Of a stretch of DNA of 64,000 nt, positions 22,904-35,056 are shown one piece after another. Origin of the DNA: Phoronis australis (lineage: Eukaryota; Phoronida; Phoronidae); the NCBI GenBank assembly GCA_002633005.1, contig NMRA01000247.1, forward strand, positions 392,958-456,957, given 5' to 3'. Below the pieces are notes generated by a model. It worked only from the letters and a program-made list of their open reading frames with translations. It was not told where the DNA came from and searched no databases. The stretch's first letter is position 1. Each line of letters opens with the position of its first letter. The translations under genes were made by a program, and so were the position numbers.

Positions 22904-25900
22904 TTAAAACAATATGGAGACAGTCTCGTCATTATCATTTAAGTTGAAATACAAACCCTCCAACTGTTTTTCTGCATCCACAAGAATTGACTTGTCAAAA
23001 GCCGTCTCCTTTTTTTCCCAGAATCCATCTGGAATCCATTTAGCAGGAAGTGGAGTCTCCCGAACAGGTCCGTTGCGACTCACACCATCCGTAAGGCTCT
23101 TGTCAAGTTCATCACACAACTTGAATAGTTCACTACCTTTGCCTTTTAACCTTTCACCTGAAAGTGAGAGGCATCATTTCATTTATGTTTCATGCAATTT
23201 CTGACTTTTTTGATAGCCCTTGTGCAAAAATAAACGTTTTACAAACAATTCCCAACAAAGTTTTGGAGAACAGTGAATAAAGCATAGCATCCAAACATTT
23301 CATATGAAAAGGATCAGGTATTTCCGAGATGTGAATGTTTCAAAGTTAGTCAAATGTGAACATTTTCTTGCTGGGTCCTACATAACTTTAAGGCAGACGT
23401 CATGGTACACGACACAAGCACATGCTCAAAGGGGGAAGCAACCATTTTTGATGTTGCCTTTAGTAACAAGAGCAACGCGGAGTGTTGAAATGCGCCCACG
23501 AATGCATTGCAAATGGTGTGCTTTTAGCGTTATTTATTTGTATCATAAAAATGGAAACTAGATGGCGCAAAAACATACAATCCATCCAAAAACAGGAACA
23601 TGCCATATTTCATAAAAATCTGTCAAGGAACTTCAGAGAAACAAAGGAAAACAGAATAAAATGAATTTGCCACTAGTGGGCACAGTGTCCGTTGGATCCG
23701 CCTGAAAATCGTCGTCGTCTGTTGTTATCTTCATATAAATACACTTACTAAATTTAGTAAAGATCCTGCAGTGGGTTTAAGAGATACAACTATGGGAGCA
23801 AAACAAAACTAACACTAGGAGGCGCCACAGTAATCAGTCACCATCATCAAAGGCCGTCTTCACACTGAGAACATATATGTCAATTTTCAAATGATTTGGT
23901 TGGTACAGGGATGGACACCAAAAACAAGATTTGAAAACAGCAAAAGTGGCCACTAGGTGGTGCAAAATACCTCGATTCCATCCAGAAACAGGCAGATAAA
24001 ATCATCGCACCAATATATGCCTATATTTAAAATTTTATAAAAATCTGTTGAGGACCTTTGAAGATACTGAGTTAAATGTAAAAAACTAAAATTGCCAGTA
24101 GGGGACACAGCAGTAGTCAGATCTGTCTGAAAGTCGTTGTCATCCGTAGTAAACATCACATAAATACACTTGCTAAATTAAGTAAAGATCCTGCGAACGG
24201 TTTAGGAGATACAGCCATAGGCACAACAAAAACAAAACTGCCCCTAGGAGGCGCCACAGAAGTCGAAATCGTCGGAAAATTATCGTCAACTGTCCTCTTT
24301 ATAGTAAGCACATACACGCCAATTTTCACAATCACCCTTTGAGCGGTTTGGTTGACAGAGGGGTGGACGCAAATAAACAGACTTGAAAACAGTAAAAATG
24401 GCCACTAGGTGGCACAAACTACGTCGAATCCATCCAAAAATGGGAGGATAGCGTCATCTCACTAATAGGTGTCAACATATTAAATTTCATAAAAATCCGT
24501 TAAGGACTTTTGAAGATACAAAGGTAAACGTAAAAAACAAAAAAATTGCCACTAGGGGGCACACCGGTAGTCGGATCCGTCCAAAAGTCGTCATTGTCCG
24601 TTGTTAACATTATATAAATACAGTTTCTAAATTTCGGAAAGATCCTGCGAACAGTTTAGGAGATACAGCCATAGGTGCAAAAAAACAAAACTGCCACTAG
24701 GCGCCACAATAGTCGAAATCGTCAGAAAATCATGGTCAACCGTCCTCTTCATAGTAAGCACATAAATGCCAATTTTCACAATAATCCTTTGAGCGGTTTG
24801 GTTGATAAAGGGGTGGACGCAAAAAAACAGACTCGAAAACACTAAAAATGGCCACTAGGTGGCGCAAACTACGTCGAATCCATCTGAAAACGGAAGGATA
24901 GCATTATCTCACTAATAGGTGCCTACATACCAAATTTCATGAACATCCTTTCAGGACTTTTGAAAACACAAAGGTAAAAGTAAAAACTAAAATTGCCACT
25001 AGGGGGCACACCGGTAGTTGGATCTGTCTGAAAATTCGCTTGTGTCGTCCCATTCATGAATAGAACATATGTGCCAAATTTCATGAACGTATGTCAAAGG
25101 GTTTTGGAGATAGAGCAGCGGACGCTGGAAAGACGCCGGATGGACGGAGATGACGGCATAATGCGTCCACATATAAATATGTGGGCGCATAAAAATGCCA
25201 ATCTCTGTTAGAGTCATTTTTACAGGTTAATTATTGTACCATTGACATGTATATACTATGCATGATACTATAGAAAGTAATGTGAACAGCCAGGCAAAAC
25301 ACCCACATCTTGGCCAGGCATTCATTTCCATTGAGCAAACTACAAATCACCTGTACAGACTGAGTTCAACAGTGAGAAGGGAAATATGTTTCCTCAATGG
25401 AAGTGAATGCAAAACGAAGATGTGACTCTTTCATTATGCTGTTCAGATCACTTTCTATTGTTCAGAAGCACATACACGCCAATGGAATAGTATTGACAGG
25501 GAAAAATGTATTTCCGAAACAATCAAGGATCTGTATTTTTACTAAACGCAGCATCAAAAACAGTAACTGTTGCGTTTCCCTTCAAGACTCATTCATTTCA
25601 AACATATGCACTATTTTCATGCAGCTCAGAAAAGGAGTAACAACACAAACTTGCGTGTTTGTTTCTGTTAATGTTTTACAACTTACAATAACAATTTGCA
25701 AATTTAGGATGATGTTCTCAAATAGGGATACTGAGAGTTGGTGGAACAAACAAAAACTTTACAATGTATGATTTGAAAGAGGAGAGGTTTACATTACGCA
25801 AGCAGTCTCATAATTTTAGACACTGATATTGTCTCAAATGACCAAACATTCTTGTAACTTTCCAAGAAAATATTTGATTTCAGTGTCCAAAACTGATGAA

Positions 25901-28900
25901 AGTAAATATTCTAGCTTCTATTTACCATCCAATATTGATATGTTGGGCAGCATGTCCAAGACGTTTCTTTTATAAGATGTGTTCATACAGACAGGGTTCG
26001 TCAGATCTCTTACGTTGTCTCGCAGTCTTAGTTCCGTGAAATTTTCCAGGCAACTCAATGTCCTCAGTGTTTCAACCCTGAAAACATGGAACACGCAATG
26101 AATAAAAGCAAAGCTTGTGTCAGTATATATAATATAAATTAGTAGGCATAAAAATCTCTTAGTCACGTAAATGGTAGTTAAGCTAAGATTCACCATGCCT
26201 ATTGACTAGCACTGCCATTACAGTGAAGAGTTATTTACCACACATCAGGCATGTTGGGATATCTTCAGTTTCAAGAAATCTCAATAGACCAGTCCTTAAT
26301 TGAACTCCCCTCTTTTGTGGAGGTACTTTTCAAAATGTCAGACCCTCCTGAGCTGATGAACAAGGGAAGACCAATACACTGCACAATCAGCACTGATATT
26401 TACCCTTTTTGTCTAGTTTTTGGTGTCAGCAGTACAGCTCAAAAAGCAATAATACAAGTATACTTGTATGAGACAGTGCCTAGTAACAGGTGCATGTGAA
26501 GAAGCAGGACAACTGCTTGACACCTGTGTTGCAGTGCAGGAAAATACCTTAGAGTGAGAGTGGTGCTGACCTATTTCCAGGCGAGCTTATTCAAAGCCAT
26601 TGAAGAGTCAAGACCTCAGAAATAATTTGTGTGATTGGTGGCCTATTTGGTAAGAAGTCTGTTCTCTAGTTATTCATTAGATACAGATACCGTCATGAAA
26701 AACACTGGTTGTACTTTTTCCGATATGGTGGAAACCTGCCTGTTCACAAACATCCAGTAAGTCTGATTCAGTAGACAATAGCAACATAGCATGATTATCT
26801 AGCGCAAATTATCAAGAACATACCCGCCGATGAGATTCCCAGCTATATTAAGGTTCATTAGGTGATCCATTGCCTGCAGTCCTTCTACAAAATAGGGTCA
26901 ATTACTTTTAGAAATGAAATAACAGAGGAATCTAACAGAACAACAAAGAGGATTGTTAAGACAGGGCTTGGAATGACCAATGACAAAAAACGCGGAAACT
27001 TTTAAGGCCCAGCCTTGAAATAGTCGATGTGAACCTTTCGCCGACAAAAATCGGTAGGACTAAATAAAAAAAAAAAAACGTTACCACCATATCAGTAGCA
27101 TGCGTCTGCGTGTCTTTTTATCTCGTCCATCCACTCCTCCACTCCAGCCCCCACACATTTTTGGCTGCAGAGCCATAGTATTTGTCAACGCGGTTTACAA
27201 TCACACGAGACGCACTTGAAAATCCAACCACGCTATCCCAGATGCCCCGGCAATGTTGACAATTTACGTTCCTCCGAAACATAAAGAGCAACTTCCGCTT
27301 TTCAAGGTGAACATCGTCGGCAACGCCGCGGTAAATAAGGAATTTGCCGCGGAAATTTTATATCAAATCCGATTTTTTTACGCGGAAATATAATAAAATG
27401 CGCGGACAGAACATTTGAAAAAAGCGGAAATCCGCGTTTCCGTGGAAAATTCCAAGCCCTGTTAAGAACATGACTTTTAAGGAATCCATTGCAGGATTTT
27501 GAGTTATGGGGGGCCAGAGCAGAGTTTTAGCCAGGATTTTGCCCGTCAGACATTCGCACCCCCGTACTGCCGAATCGAATCTGGGAGAATTTTAGGGGGG
27601 GTCATGGCCCCCTTGGCCCCCCTCTAAATCCGCCACTGCATTGAGCAGCTATTTATATGTTAATAATACAGTCTAACATGTAGACAGTGAATCCTTGCAG
27701 TTAAAGCAGCATGTTTAGCTGTCAATGATGAATTATTGACCAAAGTGCTTTGGGGTTTAAAAACAATTAACACTGATTATACGAACTGTTGCCAATTGAG
27801 CCAGCACCTCAAGTCACAGGCAATGCGCTCAAGCGCATTTTCTGACACTGCAATTTTAAGGTATGCCAACTCCAAATAAACTCTGAAGCGTTTCCTTGAA
27901 CTGTTGATGGTTATGACATTCTTATCGCGAGAGTAAAAACCCCAATTTGATTTCAATTTTAGCAAGTTAAACAATGCAGCTTTAATGCCTTCATCATAAA
28001 TATTAGATAGTACACATCTTGTATTGGGATCTTTGGTAAACACAGGGATGCAAATCGTGTTTCTTATGGCTGTGATTTGGCCTAAGACAAATAAAACATA
28101 TAATCTAAGGGAGTATACGTCAGTTCACTATGTATAAAATGATATGTCACAAAATAGGGTGAACTTTGAGCTGCAGCAATGATTTAAAGGTAATTTTGGG
28201 CCAAAAATCATGCTGTTCCCATCTAGGGTTGAGAACTTGTTGAGGGTTAATGGAGAAGTATCCAGGTTTTCCTAACACAAAACGAAGCATTAAACTGACC
28301 CTTAGATTTCACATAGCCATAATATGTCCGAATACCAATTAAACAAATTACTAGTGTAGTTTTAAAGTATTTTGAAAGAACTATAGCAGGGAACCAAAAC
28401 ATACCCAGAGAAGATATTCTGTTAGCTGACAAATCCAATATAACCAGATTTAACAGTCCAGAGATTGGAATTAGCCTTGTGATGTCATTCCTTGAAAGAT
28501 CTAGCGTCTCAAGAGAAGAACACTCCCCAATGCAGCCAAGGTCAACAACACCTGAAAGGACAGAGAGAATAGTTGCCATGACATCGACCTGTGACAAATA
28601 GCTAAAACACGCTTAAACAGCTGAGCTTGGTTTCACAAGCTTTACTGCACCGCAGGATGTCAAAAGCATTGTTTCTTATTTCATAACTGACTGCAAACTG
28701 AACCACATGATTTTGTACTGAAATGCTGCGATTCGAGTGTTAACCATGTTGAACTCTGAAGCTCAATTATTTTGCAGAAGCCTCACTGAACAGAGGGATG
28801 GGAGTAGAATATTTTTAATTTTGACGCCTTCCTTAGTGAATGCTTTATTTGTCTTGTAGAATATAGCAAATACCATACGTGTAACTCTTAACTGTTGTGG

Positions 28901-30130
28901 CAGCACATAGGTGACTTTCATTTCATCCAATTTCAAATTCTCGTAAATAGAACTGGGCTGCCTGAGTTGACAAAGACATAATGAATTTTTTTCACTCATG
29001 GACATTTCGCAAATTTGGAACTGTTTACACAAATCTTACGGATAACCTTTCACATAGCAGTGGTAATGTGATAACATTAAAAAAATTCAGTGAATTCCCA
29101 CTGGCCATTCACGTCACAGGAAACTCTAGGTGGCGCTGAGAATTTTTCCAAAAAAAATTGCCACCATCTAGTGATACAATTTATTTGTTTTCGTGACACA
29201 CAAACTCTGAATGACTATTAAGACAAATTAAAGCACAACGTACAAAATACAGCATGGAGAACAGACACTTTGCTCATACAAACCCAATTCAAACAACATT
29301 GACAACAGAAACTTTGCTCATACAAACCCAATTCAAACAACATTGACAACAGACACTTTGCTCACACAAACCCAATTCAAACAACATTGACAACAGACAC
29401 TTTGCTCATACAAACCCAATTCAAACAACATTGACAACAGACACTTTGCTCATACAAACCCAATTCAAACAACACTGAGAACAAACACTTTGCTCATACA
29501 AACCCAATTCAAACAACATTGAGAACAGACACTTTGCTCTTACAAACCCAATTCAAACAACACTGAGAACAGACACTTTGCTCATACAAACCCAATTCAA
29601 ACAATCATAGGAAGGTGGGCATGAAGGTAAATTTTTGTCTGTTAGAACTGGCGTGCGTTCAGTAGACGCTAGGACCTACGCTAGGACCTAGCTAAAACCT
29701 AGTCAAAGTCACGTGTTCTCATTTAAAATACACAGCAATGTCTCACGTAATCTCGCGAAGTCTTGCTTTTTAGCGAGGTCCTAGCATTACTGAACGGGAG
29801 GCAGGTATCAATCTCAGGGCAACTGAGAGGTCAAAGGTTAGAACTGGTATCAATCTCAGGGCAACTGAGAGGTCAAAGGTTAGAACTGGTATCAATCTCA
29901 GGGCAACTGAGAGGTCAAAAGCAAAACTGGCGTCGACCAAGGGAATTGTACTCACATTTGTTTTGCCCCTAACTAAAGCATGTCTTCCTATGCATATAAG
30001 GACTATTTCAAAGAATCATTTCATGTCACTTACCCATTTCAACCAATGACAGTGAGTGAATACTTTCCAAGTCAAACTCCCCACTCACAGACTTGAGCAG
30101 ATTCCTAGTTATCTTGCCATCTAGAAACAT
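22904..30130 (-). CDS. LRRC61: leucine-rich repeat-containing protein 61
   Basis: Five minus-strand exons join in phase: 30130-30034, 28551-28405, 26884-26824, 26077-25926 and 23157-22904 (stop), 711 nt, 236 residues against 259 in human LRRC61. The order of recognisable segments follows the family: ITRNLLKSVSGEFDLESI; LGCIGECSSLETLDLSRNDI; an LRR NLVILDLSANRISSLE; MDHLMNLNIAGNLIGG; the LRR cap ELRLRDN...LTNPVCMNTSYKRN...LPNISILDG; then ERLKGKGSELFKLCDELDK and a C-terminal SILF matching the human SFVF end. Three to four LRRs (about residues 38-125) form a small solenoid; the role in the cell is not established. The start is uncertain: the chosen ATG (30130) overlaps a TTTCTAG acceptor at 30121-30124, so the true N-terminus may come from another 5' exon. 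Confidence 0.92.
23490..25190 (+). mobile_element. 1.7-kb element built of ~145-bp units, most with a CTCF-like core
   Basis: The segment starts ATGCGCCCAC (23490-23499) and ends GTGGGCGCAT (25181-25190), an inverted pair. Inside, cores of the form CCACTAGGnGGC or variants begin at 23670, 23812, 23950, 24095, 24241, 24402, 24549, 24694, 24852 and 24996, mean step about 147 bp. Units fall into three types (flanks GGGGGCACACCGGTAGT; AGGCGCCACA; GGTGGCGCAAACTACGTC) that cycle in order with a period of about 425-455 bp, and each cycle has an AAATTTCATnAAnATCC-type segment. A hairpin (TGCGTCCACATAT/ATATGTGGGCGCA) closes the right end. No ORF. It lies in intron 4 of LRRC61 (23158-25925). Confidence 0.7.
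27490..27640 (-). mobile_element. GTGGCGGATTTAG element, copy 3
   Basis: Read on the minus strand it begins TGCAGTGGCGGATTTAGAGG, has TAAAATTCTCCCAGATTCG and ends near CAAAATCCTGCAATGG, matching both ends of the 8229-8546 copy. It is shorter and lacks the central part. Located in the LRRC61 intron between 26885 and 28404. Confidence 0.6.
29254..29606 (+). repeat. 44-bp minisatellite, about eight copies
   Basis: Unit ACACTTTGCTCATACAAACC + CAATTCAAACAACATTGACAACAG, about eight near-identical copies, in the first LRRC61 intron (28552-30033). A few copies carry GAGAACA in place of GACAACA, giving two alternating subtypes. No function seen. Confidence 0.95.
29804..29922 (+). repeat. 42-bp minisatellite, about 2.8 copies
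   Basis: Unit GGTATCAATCTCAGGGCAAC + TGAGAGGTCAAAGGTTAGAACT. Because 42 is a multiple of three, both strands stay open and yield short repetitive peptides, which explains the apparent coding frames here. It lies about 200 bp from the 44-bp array in the same LRRC61 intron. Confidence 0.9.
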
Positions 30131-30379
30131 GAGAATGGGACAAGTATTAGTTATTACAATTAATAATTTTATTGTGCAGTGCCATATCCCAGACCAGAGA
30201 TCCAATGACATATTTCTATACCCATGGGCTTGTATTAGACGCAGGTAGTTGAGTAGCTTTGCTGGCGATTTGGCAATTTTCTTATTGCATGTACAATCAA
30301 TGATGTAGGCGTAATTGCAACTTAGGACAGGATAAGAAAGATTTTAGTGCCAACCTGAAGATGAGAAGGTTTGCTAATG

Positions 30380-31085
30380 ACAAGAGTGGACAGTTGATTT
30401 GGTATGGATGGCTGAAGTTGGGCACTTTGCTTTCATACAATCTGGAGAGAAGTGTCCGTCAAGGAATTCCAAAGATACAGAAAAAAACAGACAAAACTAA
30501 AATTGCCACAATTCGTGACTGTCAGAAAGTCGTCATCCGACGTCAGTCATAGAAATACATTTTGCCAAATTTAACATCAGATACATCTTGCTGAGGACTT
30601 AGAAGATACAGCCGCGGGTGCAAAAAATGCTACTAGGAAGTACCACAGCAGTCAGAGGTGCCCGAAAATTATCGTCAGATGTCCCTTCTCAATAGAAATG
30701 CATATGGCAATTTCCATAATCACCCTTAGAGTGATCTGGCCAAAGGAACGGTGGACACCAGACTCAAAAACAGTAATAATGGCAATTAGGTGACAGGAAA
30801 TATGTCAAATCAACCAGAAAATGGGGGGGTGGTATTGTCTCCCTAATAGATTTGCCAAATTTCATGAAAATCCGTTATCATTACGGAACTCTGAAGACAC
30901 AAAAACAAAAGTAAAATTGCCACTAGGGGGCACACCAGAAGTTAGATGTGTCCAAAAATTTGCCCCTGCCACTTTATTCATGAAAGGAACATATCTGCAA
31001 AATTTAACGAGCATCCATAAAGCTAAGGGTTTTGTAGATACGGAACTACAGACAATGGATGAACAGGGATGACAGCATAATAAAA
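30380..31085 (+). repeat. diverged copy of the ~145-bp unit family
   Basis: Contains the same ordered segments as the 23490-25190 array: CTAAAATTGCCAC, GTCGTCATCCGA, GAAATACATTTTGCCAAATTT, GAAGATACAGCC, then GCTACTAGGAAGTACCACAG, GGCAATTAGGTGACAGG and a perfect CCACTAGGGGGCAC at 30920. It ends in GGATGACAGCATAAT, like the array end, but without the terminal hairpin. It lies just upstream of the first LRRC61 coding exon. Confidence 0.65.
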
Positions 31086-31345
31086 GGCCCTTTCCCATAC
31101 AGTTAACTTTGCTAGTTACCGAATCTTCGAAGTTAACTATGGTTAATCGCAAAGTTAAGCATTAGTGTTCCGATCAGCTTACGAGTTATAGTTCAGTGAA
31201 GTTATCACAAGGAGGCTCTGATATGTACGTCCTTGCTGTTTTTGACAGTGCTTAATGGCAACAACCTCTCCCTCTCCCCAGATGGAAACTATAACGTCAA
31301 CTTCATAAGGCAGCCAATAATTGCCATGTTGGGACGATGATGATG

Positions 31346-31840
31346 CATATGCGCACCCAGCCTTCAATATGGGGAGGGGGGCTCGAATTCCTGACGTTGC
31401 GGACCTTTTGGTAACAAATGTTGTAATCGTCAACATCATTCATCCTTTATCTTTCTGTGGTGTCTTGTGATTTGTCAGTTTTATGGTTCCCCGGATGCTT
31501 GTTTTATTTAAACTGCTGGCGGTAACCCTGCTGGCAGTCTTTCAGCAAGCAATCAGGATGTCAGGGATGGGCACCTGGATTGGGTTTTATTGAAGCTTGA
31601 ATAGCTGTGTTTTAACTGGTGAGTACTTCTAGAGGCCTAGCTAGTGAACCTGCAGTAATACAACACAAAAAAGCGGGCAGACTAAAAAAAAAAAACGGGG
31701 GCACCACTGTGAATTCCGCATTTGTGCTTGTTCTTGTTTAATGAACTTTTGTCACATTTTCTCAGACTTCTTGTTTCTCAGAGGCGGACCTTTGCGCCCA
31801 CTTCGCCAAATGGAGCCCCCCCCCCGGGTGTGCGCATGTG
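31346..31840. mobile_element. GCATGCGCGCACCC inverted-repeat element, copy 2, with extra central DNA
   Basis: 31346-31420 (CATATGCGCACCCAG ... GGGGCTCGAATTCCTGA ... GCGGACCTTTTGGTAACAAA) matches the left half of the 13164-13406 copy, and 31687-31840 (ACGGGGGCACCACTGTGAAT ... CAGAGGCGGACCTTT ... GGGTGTGCGCATG) matches the right half. About 265 bp in between is absent from the first copy. Either an insertion split this copy or the first copy is internally deleted. Confidence 0.55.
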
Positions 31841-32721
31841 ATGCACTTGAACATGACCTGTCAAAAAATTTGGCTCTTGAGCAGGCTAACAAAGCAGTAA
31901 CAGCTGATCCACACAAAGCAAAGGCCGTAGGCGTAGGGCATGGCGGGAACTCATGTTGCGTACACTAAACATTCAGTGAATTTTTTAATGTAAAGAATTC
32001 AGCAAATACGTGGATGAATTGAAACAGAATGATTATTATATTATATACTGATAACTGATGGCATCGAAGTTAAATCCACCTTTTTAATTCGGAGTTAACT
32101 TGTGCTGTTTACAAAACATATATCGTCGAGGGCTGATTAACTCACCGTTGATAAAACTCATTCTTGTGACATTGGAGTTAGGCCTACATATTCAACAGCT
32201 AGGCCTATTAACTGCACATCTTTCGTGCGTTGCTGAAGCGACAGTTTACTAGTGTGCACTATCAACAACAATATTACCGGTAATTTGGTTAAAATATCTG
32301 AAGTCTGATAATAAGTTTTCACAAAGTTATATATTATATAGTACTTTATTTCATTTTTGTCAATATTTAAACATTTGAGAAGTATTAGATTGCTTTAGTA
32401 CTCGCTTAATTTTGTTTTGTAAAATAATATTTTCTAGTAACATGACGTCACTTTGATCACATGACCTGGAAGTAGAAGGTAACAGTGGTTTTCTGTGACT
32501 GCTTTAATTCTTCGTTATTGATTCTCGTTTGCATTGTATATTCATCTAAGGCCTATCCCATGAAACAATTTTCATAAAACCGCGACGTCGTCTTCGTTGA
32601 AAACTTGTGACTTTCTTCAGTTTGTTGTCAAGTCGAGAAATTCGTCGCAGCGTAGACTGTGACTGTCTACTGCCAGGCACCGCCAGTAGAGACGGTGGCG
32701 CTCCTATAGGCGCTTCATACG

Positions 32722-34904
32722 CAGGGCTCGACATAACGAGCTGCAGGTCGCATTTGCGACCTGAAATTTGGAAATGCGAGCTGAGATTTTTGTCAGCTCG
32801 TGTAAAGTCGCAAAATGCGACCTGGAATTTCCAACGAATGCGAGCTGAGTTTTTACACTTCTCAACAGATACCTGGCAAATACAAAGCAGCTCTTGTTAA
32901 TCCGACCGTTATTTGGTTGTTGCCAAATACAAGTTCAAAAGAACACTAACCGAGAACAGGCCTCCCGATGACTTGTAAGCAAGTCGCGTGAACATGGGAT
33001 ATGAAGAATCGATCTTTGACGCGTTTCATTGGCTAACACTTTCGGCCACTTTTGTAAATTCCCGGATTCGCCGAAGAAAGTTTCGGGCCACTGCTTACAC
33101 GTGATAACACTTCACAAAACAACAGTGTTTCTATTAATTCTTAAGCGATCAACTTACCAAACTTTGTGGTGGACAAAAATGCTTATTTTTCACATAAGAT
33201 GTCCTTATTACATGTACCAAACATCCACGACAATATCCCTGATATCGCACTGCGGCACCGTTAGCGCGCAAGCGGTCCCGGCAGACAATCGTGACTTAGA
33301 CTGAGATGTGCTTCTCCTTTTATCGTATTAAGACAGCCAAAGTGAAAATGACAGCCTTATTAATCGCCAAACGACGGTCACGTCTTTACTTTCAGTTGCC
33401 AAGAAATTCTCAAACCCTTTACTTGTTTCTGGGGCTACGTGCGCGAAATATGATTGTCTTTCACACATTGTTGCCAACGTAAAGTGTAGGCCTACTCCAA
33501 CGATTCAAGTGCGTGAACTCACGCGTGCGCACCACTTCAAAGAACAGCGACAGTCCTAAATGAAAGAGTATACCGGCTTGGCTCTGGTTTATTTGAAAAT
33601 GAACTCAGTTTCCCAGCGGTTATAAAAGACCCGATGTCCCGGGACCGATATAACCCAGAACTAACGTTATCCTGTTCCGATGTTTCCCGAGGTCGATGTT
33701 CTGTAAACCCTGTATTCGATGCCCGTAGCCAGCTATTGCAACTAAACTGGCACTAGATGCGAAATTGTGGTTCAAGTTAGCGAACTTTTCATTCTTCTCT
33801 TTATACACCCCCGGCAACTTTTCGCTCCCCGAACCACCTTCGCCGTAAAATGTTCAGACTCCTATAGAAACAACCTTGTTCCGGCTGAAGCGGGCAGTTA
33901 AAAAAATCATTCCGGGTGGCTAAAAAGGGTACAATGTAGTTGGTAACGATATCCAGAAAGTCACCCCTACCAGATGGAGTTTGCCTCGCAAAATCGTATT
34001 ATTATAACGTTTTTTACCATTGCAGCGTTTTAATATCTTATTACCGCAAACACTGAGGTTAACGACTATGCTCACGCACAAGCCTACTCCCTACCTTTAA
34101 AGTGTTTCATAATAAGCGCTCACTGATCTATTAAAAGTCCCCCCTGAAATTTTGAGAATTTCTAATTAAGCGCCCACAGTTCAAGCTAGCGCCCATCATT
34201 GCGCACTACAAACGACCGCGTGTGGTTTAAAATTGACACGCAGCTTATATGGTGTGTGTCAGTTTCATTTTACACAACTTCAGTTTTCAAAAACGTCTTT
34301 TCACAATATGTAAAAACCAAATCTCGGCTTTGTTTTATACCTCGGAAAGAAAGTTAACACTAGTGACGTGCGTGTCGTTTTGCGACTGACCTATTTTTTC
34401 CCGTACTTGGAAGGTATTGAAGAGCAAACTCGCGATTACCCGAGTTAGTTTGAATCGTTAACGACTTTGATGACGGCCAGTAGCAGACCAGATCTAACAA
34501 AATCCCAGATACTTTTTTCAACGGGCATTTTCTCCCTTTTCACTTCGCAAATTTAGCTACTCGAATGCACAAGTCAGTTAGAGAGCACTGATTCAACTTT
34601 CACGCCGGCAACTAGGCTTGCGCTCTAGAGACTTTCAATGGCGGTCGTGAAGAACAGTAAGGCCGTACCTGCATGAATGAAGTCAATTTTGAGATCCGAA
34701 ATTTGTGAGCATTTAACGCTGCAGGTAAGAGCATAATCTAAACATTTTCTCGATGATCTAAAAAATCTATTTTGGCGCGTTAAAATGGCGGGAAAATTTT
34801 GCGACCTGGCATTTACGAATGCGAGCTGGATTTTGAAAATGCGACCTGGGATTTTGGCTAGGTCGCAAAATGCGACCTGGCGATTTTAATAGCGTCGAGC
34901 CCTG
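32722..34904. mobile_element. 2183-bp non-autonomous DNA transposon, hAT-like, with 5-bp target duplication
   Basis: Both ends begin CAGGGCTCGAC when read inward, and the insertion is flanked by ATACG on the left (32717-32721) and right (34905-34909). Just inside each end lie clusters of subterminal motifs TGCGACCTGG, TGCGAGCTG and the palindrome GGTCGCAnTTTGCGACC (about 32745-32850 and 34798-34880). No transposase frame was found inside. The terminal CAGGG and subterminal motif clusters are typical of hAT elements; a 5-bp duplication would fit only a subset of these. It lies about 2.6 kb upstream of the first LRRC61 coding exon. Confidence 0.75.
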
Positions 34905-35056
34905 ATACGCCCGAAGCTTTTCGGAGAATTATGCCTCACACTGACTTAAACATGAAAGTCACGTTGTTATAAATACCTTTTGCGCATAGAGGGACACCTT
35001 AGGAGGCCACTGATGTATTTAATACCTTCCAACTCGAAAAAATACTCCTGTTAACA

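Noticed and set aside
25397-25771. 124-codon open frame on the plus strand
   Set aside because: It overlaps the intron of LRRC61 antisense, has no splice logic, domain or biased composition, and its length is not unusual for AT-rich DNA of this size.
27777-29032. Minus-strand frames of 88-89 codons at 27777-28043 and 28763-29032
   Set aside because: They lie in LRRC61 introns, break the in-phase joining of the conserved exons and match no part of the LRRC61 family.
29763-29972. Repetitive coding frames on both strands
   Set aside because: Explained by the 42-bp minisatellite, whose period is a multiple of three.
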